From the NCBI GenBank assembly GCA_001599915.1, contig BCIG01000006.1, forward strand, positions 186,001 through 250,000: DNA of 64,000 nucleotides, in the 5' to 3' direction. The stretch is from Symbiotaphrina buchneri (Eukaryota; Ascomycota; Symbiotaphrinales; Symbiotaphrinaceae). Position numbers and translations under genes: made by a program. Numbering within the stretch: position 1 is the first letter of the stretch; each line of letters starts with the position of its first letter. This document shows positions 33,076-44,459 of this stretch, one piece after another. Below the pieces are notes generated by a model that made no database searches, was not told where the DNA came from, and worked only from the letters and a program-made list of their open reading frames with translations.

Positions 33076-35452
33076 ATGGGTATTTCCGGTATGATACAAA
33101 CCATTGAAGCGGTGTGCACTTTTCTGATCAAACTTCAGGATTGCTGCCTCTTCTCAAGTCTATTCAGAAACCATGTAACCTTAGGCAATTCGCTGGCCAG
33201 ACTCTCGGCGTTGACGCCTATGGCTGGCTTCATAGGGGGACGGTGGCTTGTGCCATGGACCTTGCATTGGGCAAGCCTACGACTAAGTCTGCGAAGCCGC
33301 CCCGAAGAAGGTAGTCCTTGTTGACAGTAATCCAGATTCGTTGACTTCGCGATGCACCGTGTACGAATGCTCATTCATTTTGGCGTGACACCATATCTTG
33401 TCTTCGATGGAGATTATCTGCCCAGCAAGGCAGCGACAGAGTCGGAGAGGAATAAGAAGAGGGAAGACAGTAGGAGACAGGGATTGGAACTGCTAAGATT
33501 AGGGAAGACCACCCAGGCGCATTTGGAGCTGCAGAAAGCGGTCGATGTGACGCCAGAAATGGCAAGGCAGCTGATTGATGAATTGAAAGCTTCCGGTGTC
33601 CAGTATGTAGTGGCTCCATATGAAGCAGACGCGCAATTGGTGTACCTGGAGCGGAAAGGCATTATCGATGGCATACTCTCCGAGGATTCCGATTTGCTCG
33701 TCTTTGGAGCCAAATGTCTGTTGACCAAGCTTGACCAGTACGGCGAGTGCATTATGATCAACCGAAAGGACTTTGCGGCTTGTAAGGACATCAGCCTTGT
33801 GGGCTGGTCGGATACAGAGTTTCGGCGAATGGCTATTTTGAGCGGCTGTGACTATTTACCAAGCATGAGTAAGATGGGCCTCAAGACAGCTTATCGTCTT
33901 GTCAGGAAGCACAAAACACTCGAGAAGATCTTGCGTGCCGTCCAGTTCGACGGCCAGTTTCGGGTCCCGCCGGGTTATCTGGGAGCGTTTCAACAGGCGG
34001 AAATGACATTCCTCCATCAGCATGTGTTTTGTCCTGTACAGAAGAGTCTGGTTCGCCTCACAGACCTTGAAGATGGCGTGGATCTCAATGACCTGCCGTT
34101 CATTGGAAAACCTCTTACTGACGACATCGTCAGTGGAGTGGCCTCTGGTGATCTCCACCCAATGACAAAAGAAGCTATCATCGTGCAGTGCCCGAAGCGG
34201 ATGGTTATGAGGACACCTCTGCATCCGGCGAGAAACCACAGAACGCCGATGGATTCTGCTGAAGTTAAGAAGCATCCTTCTATTGACTCGTTTTTCAAGC
34301 CTAAACGGACTCCCCTTGCCGAGCTTGATCCAAACAGTTTCACGCCATCTCCTAGTCAACAGCGAGTATTGCGCGAAAAATCGTGGCTCTTGGATCGCTC
34401 AATCAGCCCCAGCCCACCACTTAGGCTTGCAGGCAAACACTCCAACCACTTATGGAGCGGCGCCTAGTCCCGCGTCAGCCCCGACTCCACGTTCTGCCAT
34501 GCAGTCTCGCATTCCGAAGAGAATTCGACTATGCTCGGACAGCGCTGAAGGATCACCTCTCTCAACCGTGGACAAACCGGCCGACGCAAAGAGCAGGTTC
34601 TTTCCACTCTCGAGGTCAGTTGAATCCCCATCAGTTCGAAATGGCTCTCGTACACGGACCCGAAGGCGAGCGGACGTGAACATATGGTCAGATGACTCAA
34701 TTGAGGATGTAATGGCCGACTTGCCGGACATCTCCGACCGACAGCAAAGCCCGAAAAGAGCGAAAATATCTGTATTCCAAGAAGTGGATCGTGCCGGTGC
34801 ATGCGATGCATCGGACACTGCTGCAGCTCAATACCCTACGCCGCCTTGCTCTGAAGGCGCGCTCGCGTCCGGTAACGGTCTCTCCGAACAGGGTTCCAAA
34901 ACATTGAGCATCATGCCTGCACCCGGCGGTGCTGGTAGGAGACTAGACATGCACATTGGCAGAGATTTGAAGGCGCTGAGGACGAAATTTGCATACAAGT
35001 CTAGTCCACACCAGAACATGTCAACGATGGTTTCCACAGCGAAAGTTTTGACTGATATCGAAGCAAGCAAGGCGTCATCCCAGCCTTGCAAATCGTCGTC
35101 TCGGCCAGACGTTGCGGCCAGACGATCAACACCGCTCCAGCGACTCGGCGTTGAAGCATTACGGCGTACTCAATCTGAGCCTGCAGCGAATTGTGCACAG
35201 AGTACAAGCAACCAGCTCAATACCACTCATGAGGATGTGCAGGTCGCCAGCGGCCATACAGAAGCAGCCACCGAATCATGTCTGACTGTTGATGTATCGA
35301 AAGCCCTTGGTGCACGCGGCACCCAGGGCAGTGAAGATTATATCGTACCCGATAGCGAGGAGGAGGCAGATGGCGACGAAGCACCTATTTTGGCGGGTCA
35401 AGGGATTCCATCCACTTTAGATTTGAGCAACTTTCTCTTCACCGGGTCTTAA
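33076..35452 (+). CDS. EXO1: exonuclease 1 (Rad2/XPG family)
   Basis: Exons 33076-33088, 33139-33286, 33336-34365 and 34433-35452 give 736 residues. It is a 5'-3' exonuclease and flap nuclease in mismatch repair and double-strand break resection, in the nucleus. The N-terminal XPG block is MGISGLLPLLKSIQ, LGVDAYGWLHRG, with catalytic Asp. The internal XPG block is VVAPYEADAQLVYLERKGI and ILSEDSDLLVFG (about 145-180), with GCDYLPSMSKMG starting the helix-hairpin. SIDSFFKP and a long disordered tail follow, ending NFLFTGS. After SFTPSPSQQR the nuclease frame must change to reach the tail. A 67-base intron (34366-34432) does this exactly; alternatively one base more in the A-run near 34380 does it. 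The first exon is 13 bases. Confidence 0.9.
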
Positions 35453-36543
35453 GTACCTTTCAGGCGCATTTGGAGTGTTCTCAATTTGGGTCGGATGACC
35501 CGGCGTTTGGGCGGGCTGGACAGGTGGATATGCGGCACAACTCCCTTACCTAGACAGCTGTATGGCTCCTATTGGGCGGAATAACGATGTTAATGGCTCT
35601 GTCCGCTCTTGTTACCCTCAGTTCTCAGACGTAGCAAAGCTTGTTGTTCATGCGAAGAGATATCCAATCCTCGCCGACCAAGTGTCAGAGAGCATGAACG
35701 ACTGTCATGTACGGAGTTGTGGCAGACACCCCATAGATAAGTGATGACATCTAATTGTCTCGTTCACTCTTTTCCAGGTGGCTGGAGACTGTGGGCCCGG
35801 CAGCTAACAGGGCAGTGACACGGATCGCGTGGCTTGAAACATCGGATGATTGGGTGAATCGCAGCCTAGTGCCGCTAGAGGGGTTGTTAAGCTCAACGGG
35901 CCGACAAGCGAGCGGTTGAGCTTGACTATTCCAAGACTAGCTGCAATGCTTAAATCTCGTGGTTGCTGTGACGCCCTTGCCGGTAAATAAAGCTAAACCT
36001 AAAGGGAAGCGAGCAATCGCGACGCTGCCGGTGAGTTTGGGATTTGGCGGTGGCTGGTACTTGCATCCGCAATCCCATCATTTGGTCATACCAAGTCACG
36101 CTCCCGACCACCTCATTTATTTTTTCGCCTCCTATCAAGGAAAAGAAGGAAAAGAAAGGGAACTACTACTGCCGCTGCTGCTGTTATGGGGAGGAATTGA
36201 TATGAAGCTGTTCAAGCCATGACTATGCTCCTTTCACCAACTCCCCTCTCAACACTCTACTCTACCGCTCTTCTCTTCTGACGACTCCAGACAGAACAGT
36301 GACCTGCAAAGAGCTGTCAGTATCCGACCACCAAATCAATACTGTCACACTACCTACATTGCAACACATCTCCGCGAATTCCTCGTGTTCAATACCTCCG
36401 CATTCCAACGACAGGTGCCGAACCACCACGTGAAGCGATCTCTGTCCGACCACATTCCTCAATAGCGTTTGGGCACATTCTTCGGCAACTCTCTGCTTGC
36501 TGGGTCCAGGCCACGGCAGCGGGAGCGATAGTGCGAACTCGAA
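35453..36543. other. intergenic spacer, EXO1 / FIG1
   Basis: A 1.09 kb gap. It contains purine-rich stretches (GGAAAAGAAGGAAAAGAAAG near 36139) and a short CTGCCGCTGCTGCTG run near 36168 close to the FIG1 leader. No gene was supported. Confidence 0.5.
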
Positions 36544-37536
36544 ATGGCCGAAATGCGGTTCGCGGTGGGCTTCGGAAGTGAGTACATCACCGCGATTCGC
36601 AAGGGACAGCTTGTCGCTAACACAATGGACTGCAGGGCTTGTACCATTCCTAGGCTATCATCATGTGTTGGTGATGTTGATCGCCATTGCGATCATAATG
36701 CTCTGTATGCCTCCCCATACCTATCTGGGTACCTACCGCGTCCTAACGCATACGTGCCTTCAGCTCTACTACTTGCCGGCTGCTCAAGTTCATCACCCTT
36801 GATTCCGGGCATATACCTCATCTCGCTCTATTATCAGAACTATGCACCGACATATGCTACGACCCAGGTAGATCCCGGGGTGACATCGGCCATAAAGAAT
36901 ATCGTCGGCCGTGCAGAGGTGGAAGTGCGGATCGGATACTTTGGGATATGTGTCGACCCTAATGGGGCGGGGAACTTCCTCTGCTCGAATAATGCCACCA
37001 ACCTGGCTGAACAAGTGAGCGTGGATCAAGATCCTCTCAACTTAATATGGGTGGGCAACACCTTCAAGGATAGCATCGTCTTCCCATATCTGATGTGAGT
37101 AATGCCGCATTTCCCCTTTCATGTTGAGACCGTTCCGGAGGCTGACCCAGTCCCTAGTATCGTTGCCATCATCCTTGCCTTTGTCTGCTTCATACTACTA
37201 GCCACATTTCCCGGCTGGCATGAAGAAGAAACCGAGGGAGGCTCCGAGCGCGCAGTGAAGCCATTTCCCTCGCGCCCAGTCTCCCAAGTCGCCTTGGCGC
37301 TCATCTTTGTCGCCTCCATCTTCGTCTTGGTGTCAGTGTTGTGGCAGCACACCGCCTCAGTCGCTGCTGCAACAATAGCTCAAGATCTGGGAAATGGAAG
37401 CGTCAAAAGCGGGGTGGGAACTGCAGCGATGGTCCTCGGTTGGTTCGGGTTTGGCCTGCTGATCACAGTCACGATCGGCCTGCTCGTCATGATCCTGAGC
37501 ATACATCTGCTCGCCCGACTGACCGACAATGACTAG
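36544..37536 (+). CDS. FIG1: Fig1-domain membrane protein (Ca2+ regulator of mating and fusion)
   Basis: Exons 36544-36577, 36636-36704, 36764-37094 and 37158-37536, giving 270 residues. Fig1 proteins promote low-affinity Ca2+ uptake and membrane fusion in mating and hyphal fusion. The topology fits the family, with four hydrophobic segments: HVLVMLIAIAIIMLSLLLAG (about 19-39), IVAIILAFVCFILLATF, VALALIFVASIFVLVSVLW and the last in MVLGWFGFGLLITVTIGLLV. The family signature GCSSSSPLIPGIYLISLYY follows the first helix (about 40-58). The extracellular loop has a conserved Cys pair in IGYFGICVDPNGAGNFLCSN. The first two exons are small. The protein is in the plasma membrane by homology. Confidence 0.87.
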
Positions 37537-38369
37537 ATGCATTGAAGCATTTGGAAAGAGGCATACGTGCAGAAAACGATTTGATTTGGTTCGAGAATTG
37601 AACCGATAGATAGATTGATGGACTTTTGGCATGTTTTCAGCGGGCATTCCAATGTATCATGCACATTTGGAGAGACTTCGATTCGATAACAAAGGCAGCG
37701 ATGATACTGCCACAATTACCTGTGGCGAGTTTGCACATATCAACTGCAGCATTTCAGGTGTTTCCCCGGCATTTGGTTCTTTCAAGGCCCATGTGGGTCA
37801 GTCTTTGTCTGCTTTTCAAGGGGTCATATTTGGGCCAAAGCGATGGAAATTGGAAGGAATCGAAGAAAGAGTCGAATGTTTATGGTCGATGGACACAATG
37901 GATAATGGCAGATCACGATATGTAGAAAATCAATGACAAGACTCATGGGACTAGGGTTCAGCTTGCCTAGCCTCTATCTATCTCTCCAATTCCTTTCGTA
38001 GACCTGCATAAGTTCTGTATGCTTAAACTGCCCAGTTGCTCGTCTTCAGAACGCGATACGGGAATTCGTATCACCAGAAGTAAGGCCCCTCATGTCCACC
38101 CCACTGCAACCCTTCCCACTGCCGCACTTCTCGGCTCATGTCTTCGGAGGCCTCAAAGACTTGAATTGCATTGGATGGGCAGCTGAGAAAAGTCTGTCCC
38201 AAAGCCTCAATAGGGTGTATCAGCCATCAGGCTGAAAGCTAGAGATTTCCCCTTGATATAGCAATCCTAGTGCAATTCTATTACACAATTAGTGCCGGAC
38301 ATATGGATATAATGACACTGCCAGCACTGTTGTGCAGGTTAGTTAGCTGAGCAAGATCGCCAGAGCGTC
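37537..38369. other. convergent 3' spacer
   Basis: An 833-base gap between the FIG1 and HAD/RGG stop codons. A 306-base open frame here (37631-37936) has no family resemblance and is not called. Confidence 0.5.
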
Positions 38370-40249
38370 TCAGTAATCTGGACTGTAAGGTAGTCCGCCG
38401 TTGGGACCATGGGGCCCCTCTGGAGGGCCTCCATTTCCATAGGTGTGATACGACCGTCCCTCATAAGGGTCGCCGTAGGGCCGTTCGCCAACATCATCAA
38501 GCGACTTATAGCCGCCGTGACCGCCTCTACCTCGTCCTCTGGGAGCACCCCTGAAACCGCCCCTCCCGCGGCCTCGATCGAAGCGGTGACCGCCTCTACC
38601 ACGGTGGTGGTTCCCTCCACGGTAACCGCCTCCACCACGTCCGAAGCATCTTCGGTGGCCGCCTGGTTTGAATTCTTCGTTCGTGGTCAGATGGTCGTAA
38701 TGCATCTGCAGAGAGACACCGCCCTCTTCATCATCCTCCTCCTGAGGATGTTTCTTCCGAAAGTTCTTTGTTGGGAATAGACTCTCCCATTCGTTCTCAC
38801 CAGGATTTTCCTCCTCAACCCTTAATAGCACCTTCTGGCCAACAACGGTCTCGAATTCGAAAGCCTTGTTCGGCGGCACTGGCTGCCAGTTTTGTATCCG
38901 CCCAGCATCAATTGGCCTCGCACCCTTACGCAGTGCCAAAACGACAATCGGCACCGGATTCTCCGTGTAGTACTTTTCAGTTTCCGGGACGGGTTCTACC
39001 CTTGCTGCCCATATTTTGTTCTCGAAAACAGCAGTGCCGGTCACTCTCCAGTGCACTTTCTTGCCCAGACCGCCCACCTTGTCGAGGATAGACCTTGGGC
39101 AGGGCCGAGGTGTGATGATAATATTGTTAGCTAGGTATTTGATATCTCCTTCTGGTGTTCCCTGAGGTATATTCACGAGACTCAGCAGAACGGCGGTAGC
39201 TTGCGGAGGTATGAGATATCCGGTATAGAAAACCGTGCGCTTGATCTGCAAGGGCCTAAATTCACTGTGAGGGTTGCCAGTTCGAATGGAAAGGTTATGG
39301 GAATTTATCATGCGCTGCACTTCAGCTACCTCTGTCGTCGGCGACAGGCAGGTCGAACACTCCGCCACTTGAATCACTTCCGCCGTTATAGGAGGCCGCG
39401 GTTGCTGTATGGAGGTTGACATTAAGCTTCGATTCATGGCCGTGAAGAAGTCGCGGAATCCCTTGACACTGTGGCCTGTTAGCAAGCAGATTGCGGGATA
39501 AAATGGTTCCATGCATACTGTCTTGCCCTATCTTCATATACTCGGATTTCTTCCGCGTTCTTGTAAGTGAACACTAGATCTTCTAGCAGCGCTTGTTTGA
39601 AAGTCATGGTATCTATCGTCAAACAGCGTCAGTGCTCTGCAGGGGGGTGTAGCTAGCCGGTTGACATACTGGCAAAGCGCTGGTTGTACGGGCCGACTTC
39701 CGGCTTCAAACATATCATGTCAAACTCGAGTCCCCGACTCTGCACAATCCGCTTGATAAGGTCTGCGAATCCACTCTCCTTTCTTCCAGTGAGCAGCATC
39801 GTGAAGGCGTCCTTTTGCTGCATGCTAAGCCGCACGAGATCCACAATCTGTTCATTCCACCAGCCCTTCCATGCCCGCGGCTCTTCCTTTTCAACCCCTT
39901 CGCCTGTTGCAGCGAGGATATTGGCGTCATGCCACCAACCACCATTCGCAAAAGCCTCGATCGTTTGCAAATATCCTAGTGTTGGCCCGTTCCAGACTTT
40001 CTGACTCGGCAGAGGGCTGAGGAACAAAGTATTGTCGAAATCATAGACATGTAGGGCTTTGATGTCTTGTATCGCCGGCAAGTCTTTGTCGATACATGAC
40101 CAACGCTTCAATCCAGTAAGAGTATGAGAAGACATGCTGCCCTTGCTTGACCTTGACGCCTTTGGACTGCTTGCGAGAATGAGGGCCCCTAAACGCGACG
40201 TGCTGAACGAAGGACGGCAACGAAGAACTCCGGTTAGGTGACCAAGCAT
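38370..40249 (-). CDS. Swiss-Army-Knife RNA-repair-like HAD protein with RGG tail
   Basis: Exons 40249-39670, 39612-39519 and 39468-38370 (minus) give 590 residues. The HAD motif I is ALHVYDFDNTLFLSPL (66-80, Asp70 and Asp72), and the later FTMLLTGRKESGF is consistent with motif II. Next come FDMICLKPEVGPYNQ, TMTFKQALLEDLVFTY and EIRVYEDRARHVKGFRDFF. This matches the fungal SAK HAD family, predicted from domain context to act in RNA repair and not biochemically settled. A second region of unknown fold follows. The last 70 residues are RGG/RGRG repeats (FDRGRGRGGFRG), typical of RNA binding, then a Gly/Pro/Tyr end. Residues 1-38 are Arg/Ser-rich with no acid, like a mitochondrial presequence; an ATG at 40136 would remove them, allowing two isoforms. 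Confidence 0.8.
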
Positions 40250-40559
40250 TCAGATACAGAATGGGATTGCAGATGGTGACGAAACTAGTCGTCAGATAGT
40301 GTGGCCATATTGCACGAAAGAAGCCGCAACCAGTGTATTAAAGGATTGCGGCGCGGGCGTTGTCAGGAGCTGTGGAGGGGAGGTGTTCTAAGGCGCCCAA
40401 ATGATGCCGATTTTGCGGAAGGAGCCGTCCAGAATTTAGGTTTAGAGATGTTCACAGCTCCGCTCAGTGGCACAGCTCACAGCCTTGCATCATCACTCCT
40501 GCTCTCCCTCCTTGAGCCGTTCGCTGCTTCATTCTTTCAACTGCTATCTTCATGCATAC
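40250..40559. other. divergent promoter, HAD/RGG protein / RING protein
   Basis: A 310-base gap between outward-facing starts. Nothing was recognised. Confidence 0.4.
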
Positions 40560-41668
40560 ATGGCCGAAGGCGACGATATTCGCCAAAAGGTACTACTGAC
40601 CACAATCCAGGAAATCAGCGCTTCAGCAGGAGAGTCCGAATCGGAAGATATCTGCGTCATCTGTCTAGAGAAAATAACGGAACGCGCCGTCGCCCAGCCT
40701 TGTCAGCACTCCAGCTATGATTTCTTATGTCTGGTGAGCTGGCTGCAAGAACGCTCAGCTTGCCCTCTATGTACGCGCTCCATTCTTAGTCCTGATTCTA
40801 CGTGACACTCACCTTGGACATAGGCAAGTCGGAGGTTACAGCTGTTCGATATCAGAAACGCCCCGGTGAGGAGGAGATCCTCAAAGTTACCTCGACCGAG
40901 CAAAAGCACCAATCGACTTCTCAAGCTCCTTCGGGCACCGGGGCCCATTACAGCTCGCATTCTGTAGGGCCTCGTCCACGGCCAAGACCTCGCCGCCCTC
41001 GTCCTGAACCTCCTCCAACACCTGACGTAGCTTTACTACGCCGTCGATACGTATACCGGCGGAAGCTGTATTCCCTTCATGTTGGATCCAACCGGTTGAG
41101 TCGCTTTCGTGATCTTACACCAGAACTATTTCGTACCGATGAGGAACTTGTTTCTCGAGCGAGGAAGTGGATCCGCCGCGAATTACAGGTGTTCGAGTTT
41201 CTGAGTTTGGACTCGGAAACAGCAGGGGACCAAGGCTCAAGCGCGAACAGAAGGGCTAGCAATGCCGAGTTCCTCCTGGAATATATTATTGCCATTCTCA
41301 AGACTGTGGATATTAAAGGGAGCGCCGGGCAAGCCGAAGAAATGCTTCAGGAATTTTTAGGCCGTGAGAATACTCGACTCTTCCTTCATGAGCTTAACGC
41401 ATGGCTTAGAAGCCCCTACACCTCATTGGAAGACTGGGATCGCGCTGTACAGTATAGCGTACCGATTCCAAAAGACTCGGAGCTCACTCGTGTCTCAAAC
41501 GAAAGAAGTGCAAGTGAGCCAGCACCAGTCAGAAGCACGGAATTTGGGTTAGATCGTCCGGGCCCCTCCACGCGGCCAGGCTCCGGCCAAAGATATCGTC
41601 CGCGATACCGTCCCTACAGCGCTCGCCCTGGCCAGCATGATCGATACTCCACCCGACGGTTTGGCTGA
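40560..41668 (+). CDS. RING-finger protein, Topors-like E3 ligase
   Basis: Exons 40560-40770 and 40824-41668 give 351 residues. A RING finger begins at residue 32: [20 protein letters not shown], then [20 protein letters not shown]. Spacing (C-x2-C, C-x-H, C, C-x2-C) and the SYDFLC.. SWL..CPLCK wording resemble Topors/ICP0-type RINGs, which ligate ubiquitin or SUMO in the nucleus. After the [13 protein letters not shown] and an Arg/Pro-rich stretch ([16 protein letters not shown]) lead to [20 protein letters not shown] and a helical region to about 265. The C-terminus is again Arg/Tyr-rich ([15 protein letters not shown]). The intron falls inside the last Cys codon of the RING. The substrate is unknown. 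Confidence 0.75.
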
Positions 41669-42650
41669 AGTATGGCGACCAGGACCGATGGACGACGCGG
41701 AAAACTAGGATGTGCGACGGTTATATCACTGTTGTGTTCCTCCGACCGACATACCGGTTAGAATACGGCCAATGGCAGGGCAAAAGCAAGGTCGTACCCA
41801 TGTTGGAGTTGCAGCTGCGTGCTTTCATGTGTCGAGCTAATCGGTTTGCCGAGGCTCGACGTATGTCACGAGCTTTCCTATCCTGTCCCAAGTCCCGTCT
41901 TCTGAGCCCCTTGGACATATTCCACTCAAGGGCTTGTCGATTGTTACGGATTGGTCATGCGGAAGAGAAAGAAAAGGCTCCCGAAGGACGGGTTCGTCAA
42001 GTCACCTCTTTGGACATTTCATACAGAACTTGTCTTAGAGGCAGATTCGCGTCGATGATCACTGACGACGGCTGGCCATCTTTAAGGCGGGCACGTTAGC
42101 ATTCTATCTACCCTAATCACCAGTTGCAACGGAGGACGGACCATGGAAGCACCGAACGCATGGACTGCTTGAGTCTCCAAAAAAAGAGTCAAAAGCATGA
42201 AATTGGCCAACCTCGGCGTGTCTGGCTGTTGTGCAACCAGCCCGGCATTTTATCCATTTGTGGTTGGTTTATGCAAGGATCTATACGAAGTACCCTTCCA
42301 TAACCGGGATTATGACGGAGGCGGAGCGTGGGGGCCGTCCGCTCCACCACACGGCTCCATCACACAGTGTGCAACGAAAATTACTCTACTTCGTACCTCA
42401 ACGCGAACGCTAGATGAAGCGATAGCAAATTGACCGGGGTTGACGCTTCCACTAACGAACGTGTGACATCCGCAAACAATTGCTTGCCCCGCACCGCAGT
42501 GATGTTAGGGATGTCATTGTATATATCCGCCCCTTCCTCGAAGTTTTCAGGCAGTTCTCTTCCTAACCAATATCCACAATTGTGAATATTGACTCCTCTT
42601 TTCTTGATAGTAACCTGATCCGGCTGATTGTTTTCATTTCTCACAAGATA
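41669..42650. other. intergenic spacer, RING gene / P450
   Basis: A 980-base gap. An open frame at 41710-42099 (+) has an ATG but basic, unpatterned sequence and no family resemblance. It is not called. Confidence 0.45.
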
Positions 42651-44306
42651 ATGCATTTGTCCATCATCGTTGGAGCTTGGGCTGTCTTTGCCTTTCTTCT
42701 ATACAAAACGATAACTGCCATTGCCGCCAGTCGCCATTATGCTGCTGAAGCCCGCCGTCTGGGTTGTGCTGATCCGCCAAAACAACCTTTACGCCTACCA
42801 TTGGGCCTAGATCAACTTCAAAGAACTATATCTGCAGCGAAGGAGAAGGTGCTTCCGCAGTATAATATGATCAGGTTTGCAGAAGCTGGGGCGACCACCT
42901 TTAGCGCCAAAGTCCTGGGCGATACGAATATAGTGACCTACGACCCGAAAAATATCCAGGCACTCTTAGCTACCCAATTTGGGGATTTTGGTCTAGGGAC
43001 CAGACGGCGGAATAACTTCTGGCCTTTGTTAGGCAATGGCATATTTACCTTGGATGGCTCTGCTTGGGAACATTCTCGGGCCATGCTTCGTCCACAGTTT
43101 GTGCGGGACCAAGTCTCCAACCTCGAACTAGAAGAAAAGCATGTGGGGAATATGATGCAAGCACTTCCTATCAAGAATGATGGTTGGACAGACGAAACGG
43201 ATCTCCAAGTGCTCTTTTTTCGCCTGACATTGGACTCGGCAACGGAGTTCCTCTTCGGAGAGAGTGTGGATTCACAACTACAAGCGTTGTGTGAAAAACG
43301 TACGGATGGTGGTCTGAAGGCTGTCACAAGGAACGAGAAGGTCTTTGCGGCAGCATTTGACTACTCCCAAGACTTCCTCGCATACCGAAGCCGCTTTCAA
43401 AACCTCTATTTCCTCGTTAACAACGCCCAATTCAGGCAAAGTTGCAAGCAAGTCCACGACTTTGTCGACTATTTCGTTGGTATGGCACTCAATGAAGATC
43501 CCGACGAAAAGCATTCCGAACAAGATGGAACCAAAGAAAAGTATGTGTTTTTGAAGGCTCTAGTCGCGCAAACCAAGGACCCGGTTGAACTTCGCTCGCA
43601 ATTGCTGAACATTCTACTTGCCGGACGCGATACAACTGCTTCTCTTCTTGGTTGGCTTTTCTACCTACTAGCTCGACATCCACATGTCTTTGAAAAGCTT
43701 CGCGCTGTGGTTCTAGAAGACTTTGGCACGCGTTCGAACCCGGAGACGATAACCTTCTCCAAGCTCAAATCGTGCTCGTATCTTCAGCATTGCCTGAACG
43801 AGACCCTGCGTATCTTTCCGGTCGTACCATTCAACATACGCCAAGCTCTGAATGATACGACCCTCCCCCGTGGAGGTGGCCCTAACGGCCAGTCTCCTGT
43901 CTTCGTGCGCAAGGGGCAGAAGGTTGAATACTCAGTCTATGTTATGCATCACAGAAAGGATCTTTGGGGTTCTGATGCCGAAGAGTTCAGGCCCGAGAGG
44001 TGGGAGACTCGAAGGCCTGGTTGGGAATATCTGCCTTTCAACGGAGGCCCAAGGATTTGCCTCGGCCGTAAGTACTATGCCATTTTACTGTCTAGGATTT
44101 ACTTTTACTGTGGTTGGGAACTAATTGGTGCAACAGAGCAATTCGCCTTGATTGAGGCTTCTTATGTGACAGTTCGCTTGATCCAGCGTTTCGATAAGAT
44201 TATCAACCTGGACAGAGAAACAATTGTCAGGCATGGAGTAACATTGACTGATTGTCCAGCAGATGGGGTGAAGGTCAAACTTCATGAAGCACCACTGGAG
44301 GGCTAG
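42651..44306 (+). CDS. cytochrome P450, CYP52-like (alkane/fatty acid hydroxylase type)
   Basis: Exons 42651-44067 and 44137-44306, giving 528 residues. The start MHLSIIVGAWAVFAFLLYK is a single N-terminal ER anchor. The I-helix is LLAGRDTTASLLGWL (about 322-336), the ExxR is NETLRIFPVVP (about 382-392), then FRPERW, and the heme loop is PFNGGPRICLGQQFAL with the ligand Cys at 470. AGRDTT and RICLGQQFAL are typical of CYP52 and relatives, which oxidise n-alkanes and fatty acids at the terminal carbon. The exact subfamily and substrate are not decidable here. The intron splits the Gln codon just after the heme Cys loop, and because it is 69 bases and stop-free it can be missed. Neighbours are housekeeping genes, not a metabolite cluster. 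Confidence 0.9.
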   Translation: MHLSIIVGAWAVFAFLLYKTITAIAASRHYAAEARRLGCADPPKQPLRLPLGLDQLQRTISAAKEKVLPQYNMIRFAEAGATTFSAKVLGDTNIVTYDPKNIQALLATQFGDFGLGTRRRNNFWPLLGNGIFTLDGSAWEHSRAMLRPQFVRDQVSNLELEEKHVGNMMQALPIKNDGWTDETDLQVLFFRLTLDSATEFLFGESVDSQLQALCEKRTDGGLKAVTRNEKVFAAAFDYSQDFLAYRSRFQNLYFLVNNAQFRQSCKQVHDFVDYFVGMALNEDPDEKHSEQDGTKEKYVFLKALVAQTKDPVELRSQLLNILLAGRDTTASLLGWLFYLLARHPHVFEKLRAVVLEDFGTRSNPETITFSKLKSCSYLQHCLNETLRIFPVVPFNIRQALNDTTLPRGGGPNGQSPVFVRKGQKVEYSVYVMHHRKDLWGSDAEEFRPERWETRRPGWEYLPFNGGPRICLGRKYYAILLSRIYFYCGWELIGATEQFALIEASYVTVRLIQRFDKIINLDRETIVRHGVTLTDCPADGVKVKLHEAPLEG

Positions 44307-44459
44307 GTTTCAAAAACGACTTTATGATGATCATGCAACTTCTTGCACTACTTATGCACAACAATACATACGTTTCAAAAAGCTACTCGCTCAACAGAAG
44401 CGATTCCCCGGGGCGCCGTTACACCATTGAACTGTATCCGACGCCAAAGTCTCAAATCC

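Noticed and set aside
37631-37936. Possible gene between FIG1 and the HAD/RGG gene
   Set aside because: It lies in a convergent 3' spacer with no family wording and likely belongs to UTR.
41710-42099. Possible 129-codon gene between the RING gene and the P450
   Set aside because: It has an ATG but an unpatterned basic sequence, with no domain, splice support or resemblance to a family.
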